In this document: positions 32,695-44,259 of the stretch, one piece after another
Layout: every line of letters starts with the position of its first letter
Numbering within the stretch: position 1 is the stretch's first letter
NCBI GenBank assembly: GCA_030737875.1
Contig: CM060911.1
Span: 53,008,501 to 53,072,500 of the forward strand
DNA: 64,000 nt
Direction of reading: 5' to 3'
Origin: Allium sativum
Lineage: Eukaryota; Streptophyta; Magnoliopsida; Asparagales; Amaryllidaceae
Notes under the pieces: generated by a model
Databases searched by the model: none
What the model was told of the DNA's origin: nothing
What the model saw: the letters and a program-made list of their open reading frames with translations, nothing else
Translations under genes and position numbers: made by a program

Positions 32695-33350
32695 GAGATT
32701 GAGTTTCGGATTGATTTAGTGAAAGATGTCAGACCAATAGTGATGCCACTTCGTCGTATGGCACCAAGGGAGTAGCGAAAGCTCAGGGTGAAAGTAAGCG
32801 ATCTGTTGAAGAAAGGATTTGTCAGAAGAAGTGTTTCTGGGTGGGGATCACCAGTTATGTTTGCTATCAAGGAAGATGGTTCCCTTCGATTGTGTGTGGA
32901 CTACCGAGAGTTGAATAAGGTGACGAGGAAGAATAATTATCCTCTACTGCGGATAGATGATTTGTTTGATCAGTTGAGTGATGCGAGAGTGTTCTCCCAG
33001 TTGGATCTCGCGACAGGTTTTCATCAGCTTAGGGTGGAAGCTGAGAGTACAGCTAAAACGGCCTTTCAGACGCCGTCGGGATTCTATGAGTGGTTGGTTA
33101 TGCCATTCGGGTTGACCAATGCACCAACATATTTTGTGGATCTTATGAATGGAGTATTCCGAGATCAACTGAATAAGTTTGTTCTTGTGCTCGTAGACGA
33201 TATCTTGGTTTATTCGAGGACAGAGGAAGAACACAAGGAACATCTGAGGATAGTGATGGAGGTGTTGAGAAAACATCAATTGAAAGCAAAGTTTTCTAAG
33301 TGTCACTTCTGGAGGAGGGAAGGTGAGATTCTTGGGCCATGTTGTTTTAG
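32695..33350 (+). pseudogene. Element C reverse transcriptase
   Basis: After the stop at 32,692, homology continues in frame (EFRIDLVKDVRPIVMPLRRM) with another stop (TAG) at about 32,773. The ATG at 32,788 opens 207 codons with the standard gypsy palm motifs: [42 protein letters not shown] (catalytic Asp), [28 protein letters not shown] (usually F/YIDDILVYS; the two Asp remain). A frameshift near 33,320-33,340 moves the homology to another frame. It would make element cDNA from the RNA. Confidence 0.92.
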
Positions 33351-33990
33351 AGAATGGTATTGTCGTGGACCCTGCAAAGGTGGCTACGGTACAAGATTGG
33401 TCTACACCTAAGAATGCAACAGACGTAAGAAGTTTCTTGGGGTTGGCTGGATATTATCGTAAGTTTATCCAAGACTTCTCCAAGATAGCGGCACAGTTGA
33501 CTCAGTTGACCAAGAAAAATCAAACTTTTGTTTGGAACAAAAAGTGCAAGAGTCTAAAGGAAAATTTGACATGTGCACAAGTGTTAGTCATTCCTAAAGG
33601 GAATGAAGAGATGATGGTATACACAGATGCCTATGGTACCGGACTAGGTGTTGTATTGATGCAAGGAGGTAGGGTTGTAGCTTATGCTAGTCGGCAACTG
33701 ACACCGCATGAGAAAAGGTATCCTACCAATGATTTGGAATTGGCAGCAATTGTGTTCGCATTGTAGATGTAGAGACATTATCTCTTGGGAGAATGATTCG
33801 GGTTGTTTACCAATCATAAATCATTAAAGTATCTTTTCTCTCAGAAGGATCTAAATCTCCGACAGCAAAGATAGTTAGAATTCTTAGCTTCCTACGATTT
33901 CGATATCGCATATGCACCAGGAAAGGGCAATGCGGTAGCTGATGCATTAGGTAGGAGACATGCCAGTTTAGGGGCTATGTTACTAGAATG
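33323..33990 (+). pseudogene. Element C RT connection and RNase H
   Basis: Continues in the shifted frame with [26 protein letters not shown] and then the RNase H domain: [15 protein letters not shown] (first catalytic Asp), [26 protein letters not shown] (catalytic Glu), a stop at 33,764, then FTNHKSLKYLF (usually TDHKSL) and AYAPGKGNAVADALGRR. Several stops lie at 33,764-33,990. RNase H removes the RNA strand after first-strand synthesis. Confidence 0.88.
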
Positions 33991-34039
33991 AAAGCAACTG
34001 GAGTACATCACTGGGTATGATTTCAGACCAAAGTGCAAA

Positions 34040-35520
34040 TTGGATCCAGAAGTATTAGCAAGTTTGACGATCAGACCGACTTTGATTGAGCGGATTGGTT
34101 CCAGTCAGAGGGACGATCCTAACCTATTGGAAATCATCTCAAAGTTAGAGATGGGAATCGATGAAGAGATAAACAAGCATGGGCTTGATCGAGATGGATG
34201 GCTTAGAAAGAATGGTAGACTAGTTATGCCCAATGTCGATGGATTGAGAGATGTAGTGCTTAGTGAATGTCATCACTCAAAACTAACTATACGTTCCTGT
34301 GGTAACAAAATGTATTGAGACATGTAGCAGACCTATTACTGGGAAGGGATGAAAAGAGACGTTGGGAAGTTTATATCCAAATGCATGAACTACCAGTTGG
34401 TTAAAGCTGAGAAAAAGAAACCTAGTGGTTTGTTGCAACCATTAGAAGTTCCAGAATGGAAATGGGAACAAGTCTCAATGGATTTCATTGATGGGTTACC
34501 AAGAACTAGATCGAGCCATGATAGCATTTAGGAGATTGTGGACCGATTGACTAAGAGTGCAAGGTTTATACCTATCAAGTCAAACAGAACAACAACTAAG
34601 TTAGCAGAACTATATATGAAGTGGGTAGTGAGATTTTATGGAGTACCAAAAAGCATTGTGAGTGACCAAGACCCATTGTTTGCTAGTGGATTTTGGAAGA
34701 GCTTACAAGAGGCTCTAGGGTCAGAATTATATCTCAGTACTGCGTATCATCCTCAAACTGATGGTCAAACAGAGAGGGTAATCATATATTAGAAGATCTA
34801 TTGAGAGCTTGCATATTGGAATTTGGTGGATCATGGGATGACCATTTGCATCTAGTAGAGTTTGCATATAATAATAGTTATCAATCCAGTATTAGTATGG
34901 CTCCATATGAAGCTTTGTATGGAAGACCGTGCAACTCACTGTCATGCTGGTTAGAAACCTGTGAGAAATTTGTGCTTGGGCCAGATGTGATAAGAGAAAC
35001 CTCAGATAAGATCAAGGTTATCCGACAACGAATGAAGGCTGCACAAGATAGGAAGAAGAGTTATGCTGATAAGAGGAGAAGAGATTTAAAATTCTCCATT
35101 GGCGACTTGGTTTTTATCAAGATTTCTCCATTAAAGAGCGTGACACGATTTGGTAGGAGAGGCAAGTTAACACCAAGATTTGTTGGCCCATTCCTAATCC
35201 TCGAGCAAGTTGGGAATTTGGCGTATAAAGTTGAATTACCAGAGAAGATGGCAGGAGTTCATAACGTATTTCATGTTTCCCAGTTAAGGAAATTCATGCA
35301 CGACCCCGGTAAGACTATTTCACCTCATCAGTTGGATGATATCGAAGTAGAACCCGAGGCGGTTGGGAACAATAAGCTGATTCGTATTCTCGAGAACGGT
35401 ATGAAGAAACTTCGAAGGAAAGCGGTGAATCTAGTCAAAGTTCAGTGGGGGCGAGGATGAGAATGATTGTACTTCGAAGACAGAGGAGAGCATTAAGAAG
35501 ACGTATCCAGAACTCTTTGC
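34040..35520 (+). pseudogene. Element C integrase with chromodomain remnant
   Basis: The N-terminal zinc domain is damaged: CHHSKLTIRSCGNKMY, then YYWEGMKRDVGKFISKCMNYQ, where the second Cys is now Tyr. The catalytic core keeps the DDE residues in context: WEQVSMDFIDGLP, VSDQDPLFASGFW, and AYHPQTDGQTERV. Stops interrupt at about 34,318, 34,531 and 34,793. The C-terminal part (EFAYNNSYQSSISMAPYEALYGR, FVGPFLILEQVGNLAYKVELP, HVSQLRKF) is open from 34,801 to 35,460. The chromodomain tail follows across a stop: LRRKAVNLVKVQW, then in the same area EESIKKTYPELF-like codons near 35,480-35,520. Integrase inserts the cDNA; the chromodomain would guide it to heterochromatin. Confidence 0.88.
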
Positions 35521-35652
35521 CTGGTAAGATTTTAATTGCAATTAAGTTTTTCGTATGCAGGGATAGACTTGTTTGTTGTTTTGTATGTTTGATTGTTGTG
35601 AATGGTTGGTAGGCATGCGGGATCCTTTGCTTGTTTCTTAGTTAAAGAAATT

Positions 35653-35680
35653 TGGGGGAGAAATTTCTTAAGGGGAAGAA
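35653..35680 (+). promoter_or_regulatory. Polypurine tract of element C
   Basis: TGGGGGAGAAA and AAGGGGAAGAA directly precede TGTAACGACC at 35,681. It primes plus-strand DNA synthesis. Confidence 0.8.
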
Positions 35681-38170
35681 TGTAACGACCCACATTCTAT
35701 GCATCGAAGGATCGTAGAATATTTATTTCTTTCACATACAAGGTCGTATAGTCATGTAACTTTGGGAGACGACTATTGGGGTCATCTCCCATGTTCGTGA
35801 TTTTTGCTGATTTTTAATTGATCGTTTTGTCCCTAGCTGATCTTATTTTGTCCATAACTTTTGATTGGTAAGGAGTTTTGACCTGAAACCACTTCCATTA
35901 AATCTGGATAATGGCTTACCTTTCCGTAGAGTTGTAACATTAGACAAACGGACTCATCGTTTAGGAGATATGGCCGAAACAAGGTTTAGTAGATGAAAAA
36001 TAGCTTAACTGGGCCTAATTATGGTGATTAGCAAGAGGGCCCATAACCCATTTCGGGATTAGGGTTATGGGAAGGCTGAGATGAGTTAGTAAATCGGTTT
36101 TTATTTCATTTCCTAGCAGCCACTTACAACCTTTGAACCCTAGCAATGGCCTCCACTTGCTAAAACACCCCAAATCACCTTCTAATTGCTAACTAAGCCA
36201 AATCTACATCAAATCAAAGCAGATTAGCACAAAAATCGAGGTAGAGCTGCTGGAGTGTATTGGAATCTGAACCATTTTGTCCAAAAGTTTCAGATCTGAG
36301 TTTAATTGTGGCTAAGGTGAGTGATTAGCATTGTTTTTACACTAATTAAGGTTAATTAAGGGTAATTAGTGATAATTAGTGAATTTATACATGATTAAAT
36401 TCTGGGAAAATATTTATAAATTTTGAAATATTGTTTTAGGCCTCTGTTAGAATTTGGGTTAATTTGGTTAAGTTTTGCCAAACCTATCATTAGCTATACT
36501 TAAACATGATTGAAGGGAAAACATGAGTTTTTGGGTATGTTTGATCTATATTATCTTGATTATTTGTTGTTTTGGTGTTTTTGGATGACTATACATGTTG
36601 CTATGACTGTTTGGAATGTTTGGAAATTGTTTAGAATGATTAGAATGGTCGAAAACGCCGTCGTGTGGCATAAAAACAGTCACTGGAAGTTGCAGGAAAA
36701 ATATGCAGGATCCGGACCGGATCAGATCGCCCCCTCTCCGACCCGACCCGCTCGTGATGATGGAGACCGACCCGACTGCTTGCACCAGAAGCTCTCTGAC
36801 CGATCCTCTCGTGAATGGTGGCACGACCCGACCTGATGGAAGCATCATTCTCTGAGCCGACCCGCCTGCACAGGCCAAGGGAAGTTTGACTCCGAACTGG
36901 AGTCCTATCTGACTCGACCCGAACAAGTGTGACACCACGACCCAGCTTGGAGCACCACGATCTGACCTGATGGAGGGAGCATGTCCCGACCCGAACAGAG
37001 TTGACGACCATGGACTGAACGAGAAGAAGAGAGTCGATCTGAATAGAAGCTTGTTCCGAACCGATCCGGAGAAGACCAAAACCCAAGATGCAAGGGTAGT
37101 CCAAATGGGAAATTTGTACTCAGTATCCAGTAGGGAACTAATGAGTTAACTTCATGGTTGGACTTTGCTGCAGGACATGTGCTAAGGGGTTGTCGACGTC
37201 CATAACTTTTATCCACCACCAAGACAGATGTTAGGATACGGATCAGTGCAATGGGGTAGTTATTACTCCATGGGGCAGAGTGATCCTAGCAAGGCTATGA
37301 GCCAGTGCAGTGGGGTTGTTATGACTCCATGGGGCAGAGTGGACATAGAAAGGGATTGGTGGCTATGAATCAGTGCAGTGGAGCCATCATGACTCCATAG
37401 GGTAGAGTGATCATAGCAAGGATTTGGGTGATCAAAGTGGTGGATATCGTATGCTTTACGCACTGAGTGAGAGATGTGAGGATGGTTGCTATGCTTGATT
37501 GTTTTCCATCATTATGAAATGCACACCCCTCCCCCGTATCTGTATACCATATGTTAGTGTCATCTTAGAGCATTGTACATCTTGTTGTGCTAACTCTTTG
37601 GTTGCAGGTCCAAGTTCAGGTATGGTTTAGTATACCTTTTATTGTTCTGTTTTGCTGCTTATCGCTCATACCAGACTTTTGTCTGACCCAGAGTTTTATG
37701 TCTCTTCTTATTACTCTAGGTGCTCTTAAACAGGCAAACTAAAGACAAGTTAGGTGGTATGCACGAGTAGCTATACCGGAGACGAGAATGAGGCTTCCAC
37801 GTATGATATATTTAGATAATCTCCCTGTGTCGCTGCTGGACACTACTTTAGGCATTAGTAGTGTACCTTTCTTATTTTTCTTTAGAGACAGTTCTCCAAA
37901 TTTGTAATAATGATGATGTGGAACATAAGCTGTATTTTGAATTTTCGCTGCTATGATGGTTATGGTTTAGTTCTCAGCTTATGCACTGTCTCGCCTGTTT
38001 TATGTCAAGTATGTTATTACTGTATTTTATTCCATGCGCTGTAAGACATTCTACAGGTTCCTTGTTAGTTCAAATTCCCATCTTTCCTTTCTTTGGAAAC
38101 CGTCCCGTGCTGGTTGGACATCTGTATAGCGCACTTTCATTGGAAATGTCAGCTGGTACGAGGCGAGCCA
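35681..38170 (+). repeat. Element C 3' LTR, right end undefined
   Basis: Begins TGTAACGACCC after the polypurine tract. It contains CCATAACTTTTGAT-type U3 sequence, a GC-rich ACCCGACC block (36,700-37,080) and three imperfect repeats (37,243-37,440). No terminal ...TTACA was found before the TAT-type polymerase starts at 38,178, so the LTR is probably truncated. No second copy is in the window. Confidence 0.7.
37243..37440 (+). repeat. Three imperfect 59-68 bp tandem repeats in LTR C
   Basis: Units begin at CAGTGCARTGG (37,244, 37,303, 37,371) and share ACTCCATGGGGCAGAGTG. The function is unknown. Confidence 0.75.
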
Positions 38171-38177
38171 TCACAGA

Positions 38178-38700
38178 TAGACCAGTTGGTCGATGCAACA
38201 AGTGGTCATAAGATATTATCCTTTATGGATGCTTACTCAGGGTATAACCAAATTTCAATGCATAAACCCGACGAAAAGCATATAAGCTTTATCACTGATT
38301 GGGGAAAATTTTGCTATAAAGTAATGCCCTTTGGATTGAAAAATGCGGGAGCAACATACCAAAGGCTAGTAAATGGAATGTTCCAAGAACAGATAGGGCG
38401 CAACATGGTAGTATATGCGGATGACGTGATAGTAAAGTCTATCGAAGCAGAAAACCATTTAAAGGAATTGGAAGAAATGTTCAATGTCCTAAGAAGTTAC
38501 CAAATGAAGTTAAACCCACAAAAGTGTTCTTTTGGAGTTCAATTTGGAAAGTTCCAACGATATGTAGTAAGTGAGCATGGGATTGAAGCTAATCCTAACC
38601 AAATCGAGGCCATAAGAGACATGGAAGAACAAGCGAGGAAGTCATAAGCTTGAATGGTAAGGTAGAAGCCCTCAGTAGCTTCATTTCCAAAGCCACTGAC
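38178..38700 (+). pseudogene. Element F reverse transcriptase fragment
   Basis: The frame reads DQLVDATSGHKILSFMDAYS, GYNQISMHKPDE, CYKVMPFGLKNAGATYQRLV and VVYADDVIVKS. It ends LNPQKCSFGVQFGKFQ near 38,550 and a stop at 38,645. FMDAYSGYNQI and FGLKNAGATYQRL are typical of Athila/TAT and differ from the LATGFHQL and [10 protein letters not shown] of element C. The N-terminal third of the domain is absent. Confidence 0.9.
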
Positions 38701-38809
38701 AAATGAGTTCATTTCTTCGATGTTATAAAGAAAAAGAAGAACTTCGAATGGAACAAAGAATGTAGAAATGCCTTTCAAGAATTAAAAGTTTATATGGCCT
38801 TCAATTCTA

Positions 38810-39100
38810 TCCAGTCACGAGAAAGGAGAAGATCTATACCTATATATGGCTGTCTCAGAATATGCAGTAAGCTCAGTCCTTATAAGAGAAAGTAATAGGA
38901 CTCAGCATCCAATTTACTTCGTTAGTAGAAGGCTAAAGGACGCCGAAACTCGATACACGGTAATGGAAAAACTAGCATATTGCCTAGTACTTATCGCACG
39001 AAAACTCAGATTCTACTTTTAAGCTCACATCCATTTAGGTTTTAACTAGCTTCCCGCTAAAACAGGTATTCAGTATGCCAGAAACCTCAGGAAGGTTAGT
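38810..39100 (+). pseudogene. Element F RNase H, degraded
   Basis: Across frameshifts the sequence reads LYMAVSEYAVSSVLIRES, HPIYFVSRRLKDAETRYTVMEKLAY and LVLIARKLRFYF. These are the landmarks of the gypsy RNase H in this clade. The catalytic Asp at the start is not preserved in the expected context. Confidence 0.8.
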
Positions 39101-39182
39101 CAAATAGGGAGTTGAACATAGCTAATATGAGATTGAGTTTCATCCTCGAGCGGCAATTAAAGGATTAGCCCTCGCAGACTTC

Positions 39183-39650
39183 GTGAATGAGTGCACAATC
39201 TTCATTACAGAACAATTAGTTAAAGAGAATAACTTAAAAGCCAAATGGCAACTTTTTGTAGATGGAGCCTCAAACAAACATGAAACAGGGGCAGATTACA
39301 TTATAATTACCCCTGGAGGACACTGCTTGCACTACAACATGAAGTTAGGATTCCTAGCAACTAACAACGTAGTCGAATATGGGTCAATGATGGCCGGTTT
39401 GAATTTGGCACTATAGTTGAAGATACCTCGAATAGAAATCTTTAGTGATTCATAACTAATGGTAAACTAAATAAAGCAAACCTATCAAACTGAGGATGCA
39501 CGGCTAACCCTATATGTGAAGAGGATATTAAAGATGCTTTCCAGGTTTGAGGAATTTTTAATTCACCAAATACCTCACGGGGAGAATACTCAAGCGGATT
39601 CACTAGCCAAATTAGCCAGTTCCCGGCGGCCCCGAAACCCGAGTGATTCT
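39183..39650 (+). pseudogene. Element F archaeal-type RNase H (aRNH)
   Basis: A second RNase H-like domain: WQLFVDGASNKHETGADYII, then ATNNVVEYGSMMAGLNLAL (usually NNEAEYEA; the Glu is kept), then after a stop at 39,414 FSDS and HGENTQADSLAKLAS in changed frames. This additional RNase H is an established hallmark of TAT-lineage plant retrotransposons. Confidence 0.85.
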
Positions 39651-39749
39651 TGTGGGTTATCAAGAAAGACCTAGTATCGAACATGAAGAATTGGAAATGA
39701 GAAAGAATTATTAGTCCTAACCAGATCCCAAGTTTGAGAAGGGGGGTGA

Positions 39750-40975
39750 AGGGAAACTCTAATGTGGAACCTCCCTTAACGGAGAAGAATTGCCATTATG
39801 GAAATACCTGGATGACTCATATAGAATATTACCTCCTAAACGGAACTTTACCCCTTAATAAGCAAGAAACAAGAAGGATACAATACCAAGCTCCGACATT
39901 TGTGATTATGGATAATATACTCTATATAAAGGGATTAAGCTGTCTAAAAGGGTCATGCGACAAGGCCATTATTGGCCACAGATGGTTAATAAAGCAATTG
40001 AATATGTCAAAAAGTGTGAGAGATGTCAAAGGACACTAAGGTGCCCCGGCTTCCCCCTAGCAAGCTAACCACTATCTCAATCCCATGACCATTTGATGTA
40101 TGAGGAATAGATCTAATCGGACCCTTGCCAATCTCCAAAGGGAAAGCGAAGTATGTCCTAGTAGCCATCAACTACTTCACTAAATGGGTGAAGGCAGAAC
40201 CCCTTCCAACAATCACGACTAAAAAGTTGTTGAGATTCGTAATAAAGAACATTATTACTCGCTTTGGAATTCCCCACAAGATCATAGAACACAATTTGAG
40301 AGAGAAGAATTCACTCGGTTCTGTGAGAAAAATGGAATAATCAAAAGCTTTTCCTTGATAGCTTATCCAAAGCTAACGGAGCCGTCGAAGCTGCCAAAAA
40401 ACTATAAAGACAAATCTTAAAAAGCGCCTAAACCAAGTCAAAGGAAATTGGGCCGAAGAGTTACCCTTAGTGCTTTGGGCATATAGATTTCTGCCAAAAC
40501 AGCAACATGACACTCCCTTTTTTCCTTGACATATGGATGTGAAGCCAGGCTTTTGGTTGAGGTCGAAATGCCATCGCATAGAAGGATAACATTTAATCCC
40601 AATCAGGAGTTAAGAAAGGAATCCTTAGGCCTAATATAGGGATCGAGAGATGATGCTGCAATCAGAACATCTGAATATCAAAGGAGAACCATGAAATACT
40701 ACAACACAGAGGTTAAGACTAGAACCTTCGCAACAAGAAAGCTAGTTTTACGAAGAATAATGGCTAACACAAAGAATCCAGTGGATAGCCTGCTTGGTCC
40801 AAATTGGGAAGGACCCTTGATCATCCATCAAGAAGTTATACCCGAAACATATCGATTATGCAGATCCAATGGTGATCTCATTCCAAGAACATGGAACTTG
40901 GAACACTTAAGATCAGACTTCTCAATGATAAAAGAGCAAGGAGAAAGAAGCTTTCCTACAAAAAAAAATTGATCA
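39750..40975 (+). pseudogene. Element F integrase, degraded
   Basis: Pieces in several frames: GHYWPQMVNKAIEYVKKCERCQR (zinc-domain end, about 39,968), PISKGKAKYVLVAINYFTKW and VKAEPLPTIT (40,125-40,220), IITRFGIPHKI (about 40,255), and the C-terminal module LVLRRIMANTKNP, PNWEGPLIIHQ, PRTWNLEHLRSDF (40,740-40,925). The catalytic residues cannot all be seen because of frame loss. It follows the aRNH, as expected. Confidence 0.85.
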
Positions 40976-41029
40976 CATAACTGAGGGTATGGAAACCCTT
41001 CCGAAAGCTTGAATAAACCCAAAAGGGGT

Positions 41030-41560
41030 CAAGACATAAAAGGATCAAATCCTTTGTCGTCACCAAAATTGGTCAAGATAACGCATCCCCCAGAGGGGGA
41101 TGGTCTGTTAGTCCTTCTCCATGCCCAAATCAGTGGGGGCTAGGTTAAAGCATCAAAAATGTAAGCCTCCATTTCACACCATAAATGGTCGTAGCGGTGC
41201 ATCTGAAATTAGCACACCCTACCTCTGCTCGCAAAAGAGTACGCCATGCCTCTACTATAAACTAAGCATGTCCAACCTCTGCCCGCAGAAGAGCATGTCC
41301 TACCTCTTCTTATGTTCCGCGTTGCCCGCAGAAGGGAACAAAAACCCCTATCATCACCTACGATGGTCAGGATAGGGCACCCTTTGGAGGGGGTGGTGAG
41401 TAAGCCTCTATCAGTAACTACAATGGTCAGTATAGAGCATCAAAAGAGTAGACCTTGATTCCGTGTCTACAATGGCCTGGTTTAAGTTTCTAAGACCTTA
41501 TCATCACCTACGATTTGGTCAGCGTAAGGCGCCTCCTGGAGGGAAGTCAGGTAAGTCCTT
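41030..41560 (+). repeat. Element F 3' region with divergent stem-loop repeats
   Basis: Repeated units share the loop ATCACCTACGATGGTCA. The flanking arms differ but pair: CCCTATC/GATAGGG (41,347 and 41,372), CTCTAT/ATAGAG (41,406 and 41,432), CCTTA/TAAGG (41,496 and 41,525). A separate CATCCCCC/GGGGGATG hairpin lies at about 41,083-41,102. Confidence 0.7.
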
Positions 41561-41731
41561 GGGCCTTGCTTGTGGATAAGCTAGCCAAGCACACCAGATG
41601 CACAGGCCCGGAGAGTAGCCAAAAAAGAACATACATCCTCTGATTTAATATCAAAAGCCCAGAGAGTGCCTCGAGAAGCACATACAACCTCTGCTTCACA
41701 AACAAATCCAAGTGGGATACCAAAACATTAA

Positions 41732-42080
41732 TACCGAAAGGGGATTTCTGGTCTTCAATCTTTAATTTCCCAGACAAGGGTTGGTTTGGGACTTCTATAA
41801 ATACCGAAAAGGGATTTCTGGTCTTCAATCTTTATTTACCCAGACAAAGGTTGGTTTGGGTCTTCTATAAATACCGTAAGGGGACTTCTGATCTTCAATC
41901 TTTAATTAGTCAGGCATGGGTTGGTTTGGGACTTCTATTAATATCGGAAGGGGATTTCTAGTCTTCAATCTTTAGTTACCCAAACAAGGGTTGGTTTGGG
42001 ACTTCTATTAATACAGGAAGGGGACTTCTGATTTTCAATCTTCAAATTACCCGAGTAAGGATTAGTTTAAAGCTACCATC
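41732..42080 (+). repeat. 70-bp tandem repeat, five units
   Basis: Units start at 41732, 41802, 41872, 41942 and 42012. Each holds a GGGGAYTTCTGRTCTTCAAT core and GGTTGGTTTGGGACTTCTAT. The position between pol and the 3' LTR is where TAT elements are known to carry variable tandem repeats that can seed satellites. Confidence 0.9.
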
Positions 42081-42249
42081 GAAAAAAGAAACCAGTCATC
42101 GGCTTCCAACCTTTAATGATTAAGTGAGAACTAACGCAAGAACAACACCTTGAGGGTTTCGTTATACAATCCGACGTTAAAGACCACCCACGAATAGAAT
42201 GAAAAGAATCCAAAAAGAAAATTTTGACTTGGAAAGTCGTAAACACCCC

Positions 42250-42268
42250 TTCACTAGGAGGGGGCAAA
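42250..42268 (+). promoter_or_regulatory. Polypurine tract of element F
   Basis: AGGAGGGGGCAAA directly precedes TGTTACTATC, the LTR start at 42,269. Confidence 0.65.
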
Positions 42269-42463
42269 TGTTACTATCAAATTTAACTACAAAACAAGTT
42301 GGTAGTGAAGGGGTATTGGATGACCGCAAGCACATAGGAATTCTCCAAAAACTAGAGTCAAACACTAGAAAGAACCAAGAGCAGGAAGGAATGAACCAAA
42401 AGATGCATAAACAGGCATCTTTCTAGGAGAAAGGAACTCAAAGGATGATAGAATACCGATAGG

Positions 42464-42540
42464 ATCTATCCGGCAGGGTCCATCCGGCAGGGTCCATCCA
42501 ACAGGGTCCATACGGCAGGATCAATCCGGCAAGGGGATCC
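42464..42540 (+). repeat. 15-bp tandem repeat
   Basis: Five imperfect copies of ATCCGGCAGGGTCC in LTR F. Confidence 0.8.
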
Positions 42541-43210
42541 TATAGCGAAAGGTCATCAAAGTCAGAAGCTAAGAAAGAGGAAGGCAAGAGATCCGCTAAT
42601 TAAAACCTGGAAGGATGGAACGGCTATCGGTATTAACCTGCTTAATACCGATACATTAGGAGGCGAAGACACTAAGAGTACTAAGCTAGGATCACATAGA
42701 GATTATCTGGAATAGGCTTCCAAAACATCTATTGCATAAATATTGAAAGGTTATATTGATAGACAACAGGAAAATCATCTGGATCAACCTTCTGGAAGAT
42801 CAGGTTATACCCGGAGACTCCACCGAAAGGCAAACCGGAGCCCTAGAAGGGATATAGGCTATCCATACTAGTCCACTTAGTGCAGACACCAACAGTGGTT
42901 CCGAATCGACAACTATCTACATACTCATGAGGGCAAGCTCCTTTAAGTTTTCATAAGAAAATTGGAAGCCTACATCCGGAAGCTTAGAGCCAACGGCATA
43001 CAACCGGAGGCTCAAATACCTTCCGAAAAGCTACTACATCAACAAGCTCATATAAATCTCAAAGAAGCCTTACCAGGACCTTCCCTCCGGAAGCTATAAT
43101 CAGCACCGCAAAGTGGCCAAGAGCTAAAACAACTGAAATCAAGGAGAAAAGCTGCTGACAAAGGAACCAGTAGGCCCGACGTCCCAACAGCAGAAGGGGC
43201 CCCAAATTCT

Positions 43211-43220
43211 CTATAAATAT
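43211..43220 (+). promoter_or_regulatory. TATA box of element F LTR
   Basis: CTATAAATAT followed by a pyrimidine-rich leader. The same layout occurs in LTR H. Confidence 0.5.
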
Positions 43221-44204
43221 GACCCAAGGGGTCACATTTTCAGGAGGATTTTTTTCATTTCTCAATCTTGTTCTTTCTTCTTTATGGAGAAAACCCTAAT
43301 TTACTAATTGAATTGGGGATTTTTTTCAACTCTTGTAATACATCTGCAATTTATGAACGAAGAAGTCCGAGACTTAAACATTTCATGATTTAATAATCAT
43401 ATTGTGCCATTTATAATGGAACAAGGAGTTAACACTAACCTTTCTTATGAGAGAGTTGTTCACGATACTCTCATAAAAAGGAAGGGCTTCGTGTGAACCC
43501 GAGACCTTCCTATCTTTACCTCGAGTGTTGGAAACATGAATCAACCCTCTCATAATGAGCCTAATGCTACTCAACTCCGGAAAAGAGGTCGATTGTAGGC
43601 TTAATAGCTTGATCACTGACGTAACCAAGGCCCTCCGGGCTGACTCCATGTGGAAGGATCGTTTAAGTTAATAAGAATTGTAGTACCCTTACCATCCGAG
43701 TCGGGAACCATTAGCCGGTTTTCCTCTTATCACAATGTATATCATTTTACCAATGGTTTAAGGGGCAATTGATTACGCGAGGCTTCAGTTGTACCAAGTT
43801 AAATAAACCCTTCTTCAAGGTACTTTGGAACTCCATAATTCTATAAGCGTGGTATTCACCCCTTGAGGGAAGAATAACTAATCTTTAGAACGAAGATCCT
43901 GGTACTTAAGTAATGGTTGATTTATATAAGGAATACTGACCCTAGATCGTCCTTCTGGAACCTTAGATCATGACTACACCAATTTGCCTGTATATATGTT
44001 CCATATAACTCATTCCTGGTGTTTTTGGGAAATATCATTAATAGAAACCATCAAATCTTTAATTTCCTTTTACTTCAATTGATTTTAATTAATATCGCTT
44101 ATGGACCTAATGGCCATAATCTTTCATAGACATTAATAATGGATTATCCTTATCTTATCAATCCCGAAATATATATTTATTGTACTCTAACAGACATTAC
44201 TAAT

Positions 44205-44258
44205 CTTATTTATTTATTTATTTATTTATTTCCCATTATATATATATATATATATATT
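44205..44258. repeat. TATT and TA microsatellites
   Basis: (TTTA)n followed by (TA)n at the boundary between F and G. Confidence 0.85.
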
Positions 44259-44259
44259 T

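Larger units (their letters stand above)
31137..38170 (+). mobile_element. Element C: decayed Tekay-like chromovirus (Ty3/gypsy), 5' LTR missing
   Basis: Order is gag, protease, reverse transcriptase, RNase H, integrase, chromodomain remnant, polypurine tract, 3' LTR. This is the gypsy order, and the chromodomain region points to the Tekay/Del lineage. The left end begins just upstream of gag (leader ACAGATTGAACAATGAG), directly joined to the truncated LTR of B in head-to-head orientation. The right end of its LTR is not defined. The total damage is a handful of stops and at least two frameshifts. Confidence 0.85.
38178..44200 (+). mobile_element. Element F: decayed TAT/Ogre-clade gypsy element, 5' part missing
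   Basis: The polymerase starts abruptly inside reverse transcriptase at 38,178. It continues through RNase H, a second archaeal-type RNase H, integrase, a 3' repeat-rich region, polypurine tract and LTR (from 42,269). The RT sequence style and the extra RNase H are diagnostic of the TAT group (Ogre, Retand). Many stops make this older than C, B or D. The right end, before the LTR of G, is not sharply defined. Confidence 0.82.
42269..44200 (+). repeat. Element F 3' LTR
   Basis: Begins TGTTACTATC. It is related to LTR H at 48.2-49.66 kb in opposite orientation: both share the ATCGGTATTAA...CTTAATACCGAT block (42,630-42,655 here), a TATA region with CCCAARGGGTC, and the GGGAAGARTAACTAATCTTT segment near 43,870. 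It carries 15-bp repeats at 42,464-42,540. The right end is uncertain, somewhere in the AT repeats near 44,200. Confidence 0.7.

Noticed and set aside
32944..33306. 120-codon minus-strand frame within the reverse transcriptase of C
   Set aside because: Antisense shadow of a clear reverse transcriptase domain.
36510..37222. Overlapping 105-177 codon frames on the minus strand and 108 codons on the plus strand
   Set aside because: They arise from the GC-rich ACCCGACC block of LTR C, overlap in three frames and have no domain.
40125..40340. Intact 71-codon frame in element F as a live gene
   Set aside because: It is a short open remnant of the integrase core between stops on both sides.
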